Origin: Cystobacter ferrugineus
GTDB lineage: Bacteria; Myxococcota; Myxococcia; Myxococcales; Myxococcaceae
Direction of reading: 5' to 3'
NCBI RefSeq assembly: GCF_001887355.1
Contig: NZ_MPIN01000001.1
Location: 1,554,304-1,618,303 of the forward strand
DNA: 64,000 bases
Position numbers and translations under genes: made by a program. How positions within the stretch are numbered: position 1 is the first letter of the stretch; each line of letters starts with the position of its first letter. The notes under the pieces were generated by a model. That model had not been told where the DNA came from, did not search any database, and worked only from the letters and a program-made list of their open reading frames with translations. This document shows, piece after piece, positions 7,723 through 16,313 of the stretch.

Positions 7723-10700
7723 GGATGCTCCTCCAGCTCCCGGTGGATGCGGCGCCGCACCAGGAATTCGTCCTCGTCCAACCACCGCCGGGTGCGCTCA
7801 CCCGACCCCTGCCCCACCCCCACGTGCCCCAGCACCAGCGCGTCCGCGAACTCCACCACGGACAGGCAGAAGTGGCTGTTGGTGTTGTAGCTGTCCGTCA
7901 CCCAGGGGAGCTGCTCGGACAGCCGCGCCAGCGCTGGCAGGGCCACGTCGACCGGGGCCTGGGACAGCGCCCCCGCGAGCCCCCGCGCCAGGGTGAGCCG
8001 CTCGGGCATGGGCCCCTGGAACTGGGCCAGGGTGGTGAAGGCGCGCTCGAACACGGCGCTGGCCTCTGGCAGGTGTCCGAGCAGCGCGAGCCCGGCGGCG
8101 ATGCCGAGCTGGGTGGACAGGGGCACCTTCTCCGGGCGGGCGAGGAGCTGCTGACCCGGCTCGAGCAGCCCGGTGGCCTCGCGGGTCAGCCCCAGACGGC
8201 GCAGGTCGCGCAGGCACGCGCCGAGGATGCCGTGCCCCCAGGCCGCCGCCGCGGGAGGAAGCCCCACCAGCAGGGCGCGCAGCCGTCCCACCAGCGCCTT
8301 GACGTGATCCTCCCGGCCGAAGTGTCCCGCCACCGTGAGGGCATCCCCCAGGAGCAGGGCATGGGCCTCGTCGGGCAGGCCCTCCATGGACGGCACGAGC
8401 CGGGCCAGCAGCGGCAGGGCGCGGGCCGGGGGCAGTCGAGGAAGGGTGTCGAGCAGACCTTCCAACAGCCGCTGGCGCTCGGGGGCCGGCGTGAGGAGGG
8501 AGAGCGCCCGGGCGGCGAGCTGTTCCACGGCGGTGGCCAGCCGCGCCACGTCCTTCTCCTCGCGCAGGAGGGCGAACTCCTCGCCGCGTGGATCCCGCTC
8601 GCCCCGTCCGAAGGAGCGCGCCGGATCCAACCGCTCGCTCGGCTCGAGAATCGTGGAGGCCTGCCGGAGCCGGTCCACCTTGTACCGGAGGAAGGTGCCC
8701 AGGGACTGGAGCTCGGTGGCCAGCTCATGGGGAAGCGGTGTCTCGGAGGGCAGTCCCTCGAGGGCCTGCGCCACCCGCGCCGCATAGGCCCGGCCGAGGA
8801 AGCCATGCACGGGGTCCTTCCCTTCCAGGCCGGAAGTGGCGCTCGCCGTCAGCTCCCGCGCCCGGTCCGCGTGCCCGAGCCGCGCGAGTCCCCAGGCGAA
8901 GACGAAGCGCACATAGGACCAGGTGAGGGCAACGGGGGCCTCGAGAGCGGAGCGGTGGCGGGGCGTGCGCTCGAAGCGCTCGAGCAGCGCGTCGAGCTGG
9001 GCACGCAGCCGGGAGGCATGGGTCGCATCCACGCTCGCGCGCAGGAAGGTGGGCACGTCTCGCGCCCGGGAAAGGCCCCGGTGCAGCAGGGCGAGTATCC
9101 GATCTCCAGCCTGGGCCAGCCCGAGCGCATCGCCCCCGGCGAGCCGGGCCAGCGCGGCACGGGTGAGCCAGAGCGAGCGCACGTCGAGCGCGCCTTCGTG
9201 CCGATCCAGCCAGCGATGCACCGCGGGAACATCGAGCGGTTCGCCGGAGCCATGGAACACCCGCAGCACGTGACTCGCGAGGGCGCGGACGTCCGCGTCG
9301 GAGGGCGCGGCGAGGGCCAGCCGCTCGGCGGGCGAGGCCCCTGGCGACGTGGACTCCGCCCAGCGGGCCGCGAGGGACGCCGCCTCGGCGCCCGAGGTCT
9401 CCCAGAGGGCCCGGCTCCAGCACAGGCTCGCGTCGCGCTCGCGCCCGAGCAGGCTGTTGAGCTCCGCCATGCGCACCCACGAGGGCAGGCGCTCGGGCGC
9501 GTCCGCCGGGGACTCCAGCGCGAGGAAGCCCTTCTCCCGCGAGGTCAGCTCCTGCTCGGCCTCGCTCGTCCGCGCGGGCGTGAGGGGCACCAGGCGCATG
9601 GGCGGAGGCCGTGGCGCCTCCTCCCGGGGAATCCGTGGCGCGGCGATGGGCTCGGGGGCGGGCGCGGTGGAGGTACGGCGGCGGGAGGAGCGACGTTCGG
9701 GCTCCTCCTCCTTCACCGACGGCGGGGGCCCTTCACGCGGCCCGGTGTCCGAGGCCTCGAAAGCCGCGAAGTCGAACGTGGCGCCACGCACCCAGGGCTC
9801 GAGCGCCACGGCCCCGGTATCGAGGACATACTCCACCCACTCGTCGAGCGGCTGGAAGGCGCGCTCCGGGAGGCGCTCGGCGCGGAAGGCCCCCTGCCCC
9901 GTGGGGTGCAACCAGGTGACGGTGTCCGCGTCGGGCGTGAGCAGGGCGCGCAGCCGGTCCCCTCGCAGGGGCGGCTCCAGCAGCGCGTCACAGGGCAGGT
10001 AGAGGGTGGGAAGCTGGGGCAAGGGAGCGTAGGCCGTCGCGGACAGTCCGAGTTCCGGAGGCTTCTCCCGCCCCGGCCGGGCGCGGAGGACGACGTGGGG
10101 CGCCTCGGGAGGGCCCGAGACGGCGAAGCGCAGCTGCGCGAGCAGCGCCTCCGGCAGCGAGTGGACGAGGGACTCGACCTGAGCCACGGCGTTCTCGCGC
10201 AACACCCAGAGGCTGGCGGGCTCCACGCGCGCGGCCTGGTGGAGCCGCAGGGGCACCGAGAGGCGTCCGGGCATGGGGCGAGGCACCCAGTCCTCCGCGG
10301 GCCGGGGCAGCGAGAGGTCCACGAGCTGGTACAGGTCCAGCCAGGGCCCGTCTGGCGCGGACATCCAGCGCCCCTCCCCCGGAAGCAGCAACAGCGTCCC
10401 CGGGGGCGCCTGGAGCCCACGGGCCAATGGGTGGGTATGGCCCAGCTCCATCCACACCCCATGCAACCCGGCGGTGACGGGAGCGAAGGCGCGCAGTCCC
10501 GCGATGCGGTCGATGGCGCGCGTGAGGGTGAAGTACGGCGGAGCCACGGCTCGCAGGAGCGCCCGGCGCTCGGAGCCACTCCCAGCAAGGCACAGCTCCT
10601 GTCGATCACACCCGAGCCGCAGCAGCTCTCCAGCCAGGGGCAGCAGCTCGCGCTCGTGCGCGGCCAGGAAGAGCACCGGACCGGTGGGCACGTCCAGCTC

Positions 10701-10961
10701 GGGCATCCGCCGGACCGGAAGCAGCTCCGCCCAGCAGCTCACGGCCGCACCGTCCCCGGAGGCTTCCTCATCGAGGCGGATGCCAAGCTCCCCGAGCGCC
10801 TTCACCTGGGCGCGAGCCAGGGGCGCCTCGGGCGTGACGAGGAGTCCTCCCGCCCCGGTGCGCTGGACGCGCGCCCGAGCCACCTGCACCTCGGCGGGAA
10901 CGAGGCCCGAGGTCAGCGCGAGCCGCAGGACTTCCTCTGTGGGGAAGACGAGCGTGGGCAT
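7719..10961 (-). CDS. Large (1080 aa) accessory protein of the FtsH/MoxR ternary operon
   Basis: I do not recognise a catalytic domain. The N-terminal 400 residues are mixed alpha/beta. A low-complexity basic/proline linker lies near residues 410-470 (PERRSSRRR). The C-terminal 600 residues are almost entirely helical with repeated A/L-rich pairs, resembling TPR or HEAT-like solenoids. No signal peptide or membrane segment is visible. It starts by ATGA overlap with the small gene upstream and ends by ATGA overlap with moxR, so it is an obligate member of the operon. Its place matches the large variable component of ternary conflict systems that is thought to sense or present targets. That role is inferred. 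Confidence 0.6.
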   Translation of the reverse strand: MPTLVFPTEEVLRLALTSGLVPAEVQVARARVQRTGAGGLLVTPEAPLARAQVKALGELGIRLDEEASGDGAAVSCWAELLPVRRMPELDVPTGPVLFLAAHERELLPLAGELLRLGCDRQELCLAGSGSERRALLRAVAPPYFTLTRAIDRIAGLRAFAPVTAGLHGVWMELGHTHPLARGLQAPPGTLLLLPGEGRWMSAPDGPWLDLYQLVDLSLPRPAEDWVPRPMPGRLSVPLRLHQAARVEPASLWVLRENAVAQVESLVHSLPEALLAQLRFAVSGPPEAPHVVLRARPGREKPPELGLSATAYAPLPQLPTLYLPCDALLEPPLRGDRLRALLTPDADTVTWLHPTGQGAFRAERLPERAFQPLDEWVEYVLDTGAVALEPWVRGATFDFAAFEASDTGPREGPPPSVKEEEPERRSSRRRTSTAPAPEPIAAPRIPREEAPRPPPMRLVPLTPARTSEAEQELTSREKGFLALESPADAPERLPSWVRMAELNSLLGRERDASLCWSRALWETSGAEAASLAARWAESTSPGASPAERLALAAPSDADVRALASHVLRVFHGSGEPLDVPAVHRWLDRHEGALDVRSLWLTRAALARLAGGDALGLAQAGDRILALLHRGLSRARDVPTFLRASVDATHASRLRAQLDALLERFERTPRHRSALEAPVALTWSYVRFVFAWGLARLGHADRARELTASATSGLEGKDPVHGFLGRAYAARVAQALEGLPSETPLPHELATELQSLGTFLRYKVDRLRQASTILEPSERLDPARSFGRGERDPRGEEFALLREEKDVARLATAVEQLAARALSLLTPAPERQRLLEGLLDTLPRLPPARALPLLARLVPSMEGLPDEAHALLLGDALTVAGHFGREDHVKALVGRLRALLVGLPPAAAAWGHGILGACLRDLRRLGLTREATGLLEPGQQLLARPEKVPLSTQLGIAAGLALLGHLPEASAVFERAFTTLAQFQGPMPERLTLARGLAGALSQAPVDVALPALARLSEQLPWVTDSYNTNSHFCLSVVEFADALVLGHVGVGQGSGERTRRWLDEDEFLVRRRIHRELEEHP

Positions 10962-11230
10962 CAGGCCTTCCGCGCGACGCGTCCGGAGACGTCCTCGGAC
11001 GCCGGGGTCTGCTCACCGCTCGGGCTGCTCGCGGGCGTCTCGCGCTCGACGAGGATGCGCCCCACCTCGGAGGCCTTCAGCGCGCCGCCCGCGATGAGCT
11101 TGTCCACCAGGCGGCGATGCTCCTCCTCGTGCTCCATGGGCAGGGCATCGGCATCGCTCTCGTACTTGACGAGGATGTCCTTCTTGCCCGTGGTGGGATC
11201 GATCTGCAGGCGGAGGGTGAGGCTAGCCAC
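10961..11230 (-). CDS. Small (89 aa) FtsH-ternary-system peptide
   Basis: This small gene starts at GTG 11230, inside the last codons of the FtsH-like gene (8-nt overlap), and ends by ATGA overlap with the 1080-aa gene. The product begins with a beta-hairpin-like stretch (LTLRLQIDPTTGKKDILV), continues with one amphipathic helix (EEEHRRLVDKLIAGG) and ends in a disordered acidic/Ser tail. Short conserved peptides directly downstream of the FtsH-like protease are described for FtsH ternary systems and for cyanobacterial FtsH-like loci (DUF2997-type). I cannot say which family this one belongs to. It may be an adaptor, inhibitor or tag. The longer in-frame ORF reaching 11767 is a shadow. Confidence 0.6.
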   Translation of the reverse strand: MASLTLRLQIDPTTGKKDILVKYESDADALPMEHEEEHRRLVDKLIAGGALKASEVGRILVERETPASSPSGEQTPASEDVSGRVARKA

Positions 11231-13340
11231 GGCTGGACTCCTTGGGCGCCGCGGAGGGCACCAGGTGGGCGAAGGCCTCGCGGTCGAGCACCTTGCGTTC
11301 GAGCAGCAGGTCGCGCAGCGCGAGGAGCAGGCCCCGCTCGCGCTGGAGGATGTCCCGGGCCCGCTGCCGCTGGGACTCGAGCAGGTGCCGCACCTGGGCA
11401 TCCAACTGCTCGAGCGTGGCATTGGAGAGCGGGAGCGAGGGCGCTCGTGCGTCATGCGGGGCGAAGCGTTGCACCGCGAGCGTGGCATCCCCGCCCATGC
11501 CGAACTCCTGCACGAGCGCGCGGGCGATCTCCGTGGCCTGCTCCAGGTCCTGCGCGCTGCCGATGGAGACATCCTCCAGCAGGAGCGCCTCGGCCTCGCG
11601 GCCGCCGAAGAGCATGCAGAGGTTGTCGAGGAGCTGGCCCCGGGTGACCACATAGCGGTGGGCCCGGTCCGCGTACTGCACGAAGCCGAGCGAGCCCGCG
11701 AGGTCTCCCCGGATGGAGATGCGATCGATGGGCGGCGCGTGGGGACAGTGCAGCGCGCAGAGGGCATGGCCGGCCTCGTGGGTGGCCACCACCTTCTCCT
11801 CGGCGGCGGTGAGCTCGGGCCGATCGAGGTACTCGGTGAGGGCCTGCTCCACGTCGATGGGCTCGGTGGGGCCCGGGTTCCCCTCGCGCAGCCGCCGCCG
11901 CGCCAGTGCGCGGCACAGCGCCTGGAGGTGATCGCCGGAGTAGCGCGAGCCGGTGCCCTCCACCAGATCCCCCGTGCGCTTCACCGCGTACTCCAGGGCG
12001 CGCTCGGACAAACCCAGGCCGAGCTTGCGGTCATAGATGGAGAGGATGGCGCGCCGGTCCGTGCTGTTGGGATAGGGAATGCAGAGCTGGAACTCGAAGC
12101 GGCCGGGACGCAGGAGCGCGGGATCCAACGACTCGACGAAGTTGGTGGTGCCCACCACGAAGACGAGCTCCTCCTTGCGGAAGCCGTCCATCTCCGTGAG
12201 GAGCTGGTTCACCATCGAGTGCTCCACCCCCGAGCCCGTGTACGTGCCGCGCGCCGAGGCGAAGGAATCCAGCTCGTCGAAGACGATGATGCTGGGGGCG
12301 GCCTGGCGGGCGCGCACGAAGATCTGCCGGAGGTTCTCCTCGCTCTCGCCCACCCAGCGGCTCTTGAGCTCGGGACCGCTCACCACGGTGACGGCCGCGC
12401 CGAGCGCCGAGGCCATCGCCTTGGCGAAGAGCGTCTTGCCCGTGCCAGGAGGGCCCCAGAAGATCATCCCGCGCGGCAGGAGCGACTCCACCTGCTTGAC
12501 CTGCTCGGCGTCCCCGAGCGTGTCCTTGTGGGCCAGCACGTCCAGCAGCTCGCGCTGGAGCCGCTCCTTCACCTTCACGTAGCCGCCGATGTCCCGGTGC
12601 AGATCCAGGTCCGGCACGCTGAGCGAACCGGACAGGGTGGCGTTGCGCAACTGCGCATACGCGGGGCGAGCGTCCGCGGGGTAGTCCTCACCGGTGATGG
12701 CCCCGAGCAGGCGCCGCAGACGGACGGCATTCACGCCGGACACGTGCTTGTAGAGCGCGTAGGGCTGGAGTCCCCGGCCGAACTTCCGGCTCTCGCGCTG
12801 GGTGACGAGGTAGCGCAGCCGCTCGCGGCTCACGCCCAGGATGCTCTCGCGGTGGGGGAAGAGGTTCTCGATGACGCGCGGCAATGGGAAGGAGGGATCC
12901 TTGAAGCCCACCCACACCATCTCCGGGTTCTCGTAGAGCAGGGGGATGACCTCGCGCGCCTCGGTGGTGAGCCCTCCGCTGCTGGTGGTGAGCAGATCCA
13001 GGTGGGGCAGCACCACGATGCGCTCGCGCACGGCGCCGCGCACGGCCTCGCGCAACTGGGCGATGAGCGTGGACATGAGGCTCGGCGCCGGCATGCCCGG
13101 AGGAGGCTCCTGGGCGGCGCGGCCATCCAGGTAGAGGAACTGCTTGCCCTCGCGTTTGAGCCGATCGCGCAGGCACTTGTAGAAGAAGGGCGTCAGCTCC
13201 TTGTCGGCCTCGACCATGACGGGGAGGCCCCGCTGCAGCGCCTCGCACACGCGGCCCAGCTCGGTGGGATAGGCCGCCTCCACCGCCGCGAAGGGGGTCA
13301 GCTCGACGGGCAGCTCCTGCTCGGGGAGGCGGGCACTCAC
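11223..13340 (-). CDS. FtsH-like AAA+ zinc metalloprotease without membrane anchor
   Basis: This 705-residue protein has Walker A GPPGTGKT (296-303), Walker B IIVFDELD (351-358), arginine-finger region LLRPGRFE (409-416), zinc-protease motif HEAGH (521-525) and a later acidic zinc ligand in SAQDLEQ (Asp598). These are the core parts of FtsH/M41. The two N-terminal transmembrane helices of FtsH are missing. Residues 1-240 instead look like a degenerate AAA-like domain (strand RIVVLPHLDLL without a Walker A). It should be a soluble, ATP-driven protease or unfoldase. The GTG start at 13340 overlaps the stop of the upstream gene. It is the central enzyme of the ternary operon and distinct from housekeeping FtsH. 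Confidence 0.88.
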   Translation of the reverse strand: MSARLPEQELPVELTPFAAVEAAYPTELGRVCEALQRGLPVMVEADKELTPFFYKCLRDRLKREGKQFLYLDGRAAQEPPPGMPAPSLMSTLIAQLREAVRGAVRERIVVLPHLDLLTTSSGGLTTEAREVIPLLYENPEMVWVGFKDPSFPLPRVIENLFPHRESILGVSRERLRYLVTQRESRKFGRGLQPYALYKHVSGVNAVRLRRLLGAITGEDYPADARPAYAQLRNATLSGSLSVPDLDLHRDIGGYVKVKERLQRELLDVLAHKDTLGDAEQVKQVESLLPRGMIFWGPPGTGKTLFAKAMASALGAAVTVVSGPELKSRWVGESEENLRQIFVRARQAAPSIIVFDELDSFASARGTYTGSGVEHSMVNQLLTEMDGFRKEELVFVVGTTNFVESLDPALLRPGRFEFQLCIPYPNSTDRRAILSIYDRKLGLGLSERALEYAVKRTGDLVEGTGSRYSGDHLQALCRALARRRLREGNPGPTEPIDVEQALTEYLDRPELTAAEEKVVATHEAGHALCALHCPHAPPIDRISIRGDLAGSLGFVQYADRAHRYVVTRGQLLDNLCMLFGGREAEALLLEDVSIGSAQDLEQATEIARALVQEFGMGGDATLAVQRFAPHDARAPSLPLSNATLEQLDAQVRHLLESQRQRARDILQRERGLLLALRDLLLERKVLDREAFAHLVPSAAPKESSRG

Positions 13341-13903
13341 AGGCGGACCTTGATGGTGAGCGAGCCCGTGGCGGGATCCTCGCTGATCTCCTCCACCGTG
13401 CCGAGCTGCCGCGCCCGGACCTTGAGGGCCTCGCCCGTCACCTTGTTGGTGACCGCGTCCAGTTCCTGCTTCAGGTCGCGCAACCGGGACTCCAGGCGGC
13501 GGGTGATGTCCTCACGCAGGACCTCCCTGGCGATGGTGGCCCGGTCCTCCAGCCGCGCACGGGCCTGTTCCCGGGCCTGATCCTGGGCCTGCTCCTTCTC
13601 ATCCTCCCGGGCGTAGCCGCGCTGCGCCGTGGCCTGGAGCTCCACGGCCCGCTCGTCGGCGAGCGTGACGCTCACGTCTCCCGTCTGCACGTCGATGGCC
13701 AGCCGGACACCATCGGCCTCGGTGCGCAGGGCGACGGGGCCCTCGCGCGTGAACCCCCGGCGCGCCAGCTCCTCGGCGAGCAGTCCCCCCAGCTCCTCCT
13801 GGGAAAGGATGGGCAACAACTCGAGCTTGGAGCAGACACCATCCTCGGCCTGCACCACGCGGTTGAGGGACTCGGAGACGGAGATGCGGTAGGCGCGGCT
13901 CAT
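13337..13903 (-). CDS. Accessory protein with coiled coil, FtsH ternary system (188 aa)
   Basis: The product begins with a short mixed domain. Residues about 95-150 then form a highly charged helix (EDEKEQAQDQAREQARARLE) expected to be a coiled coil, and a small C-terminal strand domain ends SLTIKVRL. The ending resembles the start of the 89-aa peptide in character (short beta, DPxTG turn). It lies 12 nt after the 349-aa gene and overlaps the FtsH-like start by GTGA. Comparable accessory genes sit upstream of FtsH-like proteases in ternary systems and in cyanobacteria (DUF1257-type). I do not assign a family. An adaptor feeding substrates to the protease is a reasonable guess. Confidence 0.6.
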   Translation of the reverse strand: MSRAYRISVSESLNRVVQAEDGVCSKLELLPILSQEELGGLLAEELARRGFTREGPVALRTEADGVRLAIDVQTGDVSVTLADERAVELQATAQRGYAREDEKEQAQDQAREQARARLEDRATIAREVLREDITRRLESRLRDLKQELDAVTNKVTGEALKVRARQLGTVEEISEDPATGSLTIKVRL

Positions 13904-13915
13904 GGAGAACGCAGG

Positions 13916-14965
13916 CTAGCTGGAAACGGCTTCGAAGGGACCGAGGGAAGAGAGGGCGCGCTCCCGCTCCGCCGCGAGCCGGAAGCCGGCCTCGCCGAAC
14001 GCGCTCCACTGGGAGAGCAGGAACTGGGCCGCGTCATAGTCATCGTCGAAGAAGCGCACGGCCCGGTGCTCGGAGTCCCAGCGGGCGAGACGGGCGAGAC
14101 TCCGAAGCCAGGCGCCCGCGGCCCGGGAGGCCTCGGCGCGGGCACGCAACGAGGCGAGCGGGGAGAGTCCTTCCACCCAGAGCGTGGCGGGGCGTCCCAC
14201 CAGTCCCCTGCCCGCCTCCAGCAGGAAGCCGGCGAGATCCCTCCGCCGGGCGGCCTCGAGCGCCTCCAGGAAGGCGGAGAGCACCGCCTCCTGCGCCGAG
14301 CCGAGTGCCACCATGTCTGCGGGCTCGGAGACACGGCGCTTGGACTCCTCGATGCGCAGCCAGCGCCGCGCGAGGTCCGCCTGCAAGGCCTCGAGCACGA
14401 GGCCCTTGTCCACGAGCAGCGGGGTGAAGGCCGAGGCGTTGAAGCCGGGCGGAGGCGCGCCGAGCAGCTCGGGAAAGCCGAGCCGGCAGAGAGCGGAGTG
14501 CCGGAAGAGGGGCTGGGCGCCCACGGACGGCCCACAAGGCGTGCCCGCCACGAGGTGACAGCAGAGGTAGAGGAAAAGCTCGTCGGCGAGCGTCAGAGGC
14601 TCCACCACCTCGAGCGGCTCGCGGTCGAGCCGTCCGAGGGGTTGGGAGGTGAGCCACTGGAGGGTCCGCACGCAGGCGGACGAGAAGTGCAGCGGAGGGG
14701 CGGCGTGCCGTTGCCAGAGCCGGCCTTCCACACCTTGTCCATCGTGGAGGTGACGCTGCCGCCGCCAGCCCCCGCGCCGGACGAGGGCCAGGACGACGCC
14801 CTTGGCGAGCAGGTCGCGCAGTACGTGGAGCGCGCGGGGGCCGAGCTTCGGGGGAACCTCGCGGCGGGTGAGGAGGAGGTCCTCGACGGAGGCGTACTGC
14901 CCCGAGTCCACGATGGCGCGGGCGAGGGAGAGGAGGGCGTGCTCGCTGGGGGAGACGGACATCAT
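13916..14965 (-). CDS. Accessory helical protein of the FtsH ternary operon (349 aa)
   Basis: This is a 349-residue, largely helical soluble protein with no recognised catalytic motif. A double methionine start at 14965/14962 overlaps the stop of the radical SAM activase (ATGA); an in-frame extension to 15436 lies inside that gene. The N-terminal ~80 residues look like a winged-helix (a DLLAKGVVLALVRRGGW segment resembling a wing). The C-terminal half is rich in aromatic and acidic residues (FFDDDYDAAQF). Its position between the activase and the protease, with coupled translation, makes it a genuine component. Its function is unknown. Confidence 0.58.
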   Translation of the reverse strand: MMSVSPSEHALLSLARAIVDSGQYASVEDLLLTRREVPPKLGPRALHVLRDLLAKGVVLALVRRGGWRRQRHLHDGQGVEGRLWQRHAAPPLHFSSACVRTLQWLTSQPLGRLDREPLEVVEPLTLADELFLYLCCHLVAGTPCGPSVGAQPLFRHSALCRLGFPELLGAPPPGFNASAFTPLLVDKGLVLEALQADLARRWLRIEESKRRVSEPADMVALGSAQEAVLSAFLEALEAARRRDLAGFLLEAGRGLVGRPATLWVEGLSPLASLRARAEASRAAGAWLRSLARLARWDSEHRAVRFFDDDYDAAQFLLSQWSAFGEAGFRLAAERERALSSLGPFEAVSS

Positions 14966-15564
14966 GGCCGCAACCGGTTGGCGAGCTCGGGCCAGCCGTT
15001 GATGACGAGCTTGCCGTCCACGAAGTGGATTTCGGCGGTGTTGGGAGCGGAGAACCGAGGGTCTTCCGGAGAGTAGCGAGGAGTGAGGAAGTGCAGGACC
15101 TGGTTGCGCGAGCCAATCCAACGGCGGCGCGTGTCCGGCTGGTCCTTCTCGTAGCGGCCGTCGACGAGCAGGTCGGCGGTGGCGAGGAGCCGGTCCACCT
15201 CCGGATTCGCCTGGGCGCGCAGCTCGGCGAGGGTGTAGCCGCTGAAGATCATGATGGAAAGACCGGCCCCGCGGAGGCGCTCGCACAGGGCGGCGGCGGG
15301 GCCGGGCTGGGCGAAGGGCTCTCCCCCGAGGAGGCTGAAGCCCTCGATGTCCGGGGTGGAGAGGACGCGCCGGGCGAGCTCCTCGACGGTGACGAGAGGG
15401 CCGCGATCGGGGGCGAACATCTCCGGGTTGCAGCACCCCGGGCAGCGCAGCGGGCAGCCCTGGAGCCAGAGGGCGAAGCGGTGACCGGGACCCTCCGCCT
15501 CGGTACGGGGGACGAACTGGGCCACCCGGAGGGCGGGCTCTGAAGGCTGCGGGACTTCGCTCAT
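14962..15564 (-). CDS. NrdG/PflA-like radical SAM activating enzyme
   Basis: The 200-residue protein has the signature CPLRCPGC (Cys37, Cys41, Cys44) followed by SLLGGEPFAQ, as in small glycyl-radical-enzyme activases. Its length is close to that of NrdG. The ATG at 15564 was preferred over in-frame codons further upstream because the protein then begins like its relatives; 15579 is possible. No glycyl radical enzyme is encoded nearby. This is the first gene of the ternary operon and its stop overlaps the next start. Radical SAM activase-like genes are known beside FtsH-like/DUF1257 loci, so it may modify an operon partner. The substrate is unknown. Confidence 0.83.
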   Translation of the reverse strand: MSEVPQPSEPALRVAQFVPRTEAEGPGHRFALWLQGCPLRCPGCCNPEMFAPDRGPLVTVEELARRVLSTPDIEGFSLLGGEPFAQPGPAAALCERLRGAGLSIMIFSGYTLAELRAQANPEVDRLLATADLLVDGRYEKDQPDTRRRWIGSRNQVLHFLTPRYSPEDPRFSAPNTAEIHFVDGKLVINGWPELANRLRP

Positions 15565-15610
15565 GGGCTCCCCCAGCATGCCAGCCCGGAAGCCGCCAGA
15601 CGAGGGCACC

Positions 15611-16216
15611 TCACTCGGACCAGAGGAGCGGCAGCTCGAACTCGATGGCCTCGAACGGCTCGGCCCTCACCCGCTCTTCTCCCGCGAAGGTCTGAGCGAG
15701 CACCCACTGGCCCTCCGTCAGCCGGTAGATGTCCAGCGTGCGGGCCAGCGGCTCCACCAGCCACAGGTGCCTCACGCCTTCCCGAACGTAGATGCGCATC
15801 TTCGGGCCCTTGTCCCGGCTGCGCGTGCGGTCAGAAAGAATCTCGCAGGCCCAGTCCGGCGCCAGGCCGTAGTGCGCCGGCGCATCGTCTCCACCGACGG
15901 CACGCGGCAGACGCTCGCGCGTCCACCCAGCCACGTCCGGCACGAGCTTGTCCGGGCGTGGACCGAGGTGCAGCTCCGGCTCGGAGAGGATGACCCATCC
16001 CCCCGGCCCGCCCCTGCCGAACTTGAAGGGCCCTCCGATGAGGATGCCCAGGTTCGACGCCACGTTGGCATGAGGGCGGGCCGGACGCGGGCTGAGGTAC
16101 AGCACCCCATCCAGGATCTCCGCCACCATCTCCTCGGGAGCGGCCTGGAAGGCCGCCTCCACGGACGGGTCGTTGGGCTCGGTGGACTCGGACTCGGGAG
16201 GGCGACGAGTGACCAT
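15611..16216 (-). CDS. Uma2 family (DUF820) putative endonuclease, copy 1
   Basis: This 201-residue PD-(D/E)xK-like protein has an EILDGVLYLSP segment (catalytic Glu region), VPDVAGW, a WACEILSDRT strand and RIYVREGVRHLWLV, the typical Uma2 pattern. Starts at 16216 (MVTRRP) and 16234 are both possible; the homologous copy at 47700-48302 supports the first. The stop is 46 nt upstream of the ternary operon on the same strand, so read-through is possible. Uma2 genes are expanded in myxobacteria and cyanobacteria, with poorly known biological roles. The C-terminal 41 residues recur almost exactly in the remnant at 16971-17097. Confidence 0.8.
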   Translation of the reverse strand: MVTRRPPESESTEPNDPSVEAAFQAAPEEMVAEILDGVLYLSPRPARPHANVASNLGILIGGPFKFGRGGPGGWVILSEPELHLGPRPDKLVPDVAGWTRERLPRAVGGDDAPAHYGLAPDWACEILSDRTRSRDKGPKMRIYVREGVRHLWLVEPLARTLDIYRLTEGQWVLAQTFAGEERVRAEPFEAIEFELPLLWSE

Positions 16217-16313
16217 GAGAGAAGAGTTTCGCATGGCCCTCTCACGGTGCAACGTCGGGACCATTGAAGGCCGGAGCGGAAGTCCCGCCATCCCAGACGT
16301 AGACTCCCACCCC

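Noticed and set aside
11223..13340. Housekeeping FtsH
   Set aside because: No membrane helices, an extra N-terminal domain, and location in a ternary operon.
7725..13580. A 1951-codon plus-strand frame
   Set aside because: Antisense to the ternary operon; high GC keeps the frame open, and the sequence is Arg/Gly/Pro-rich noise.
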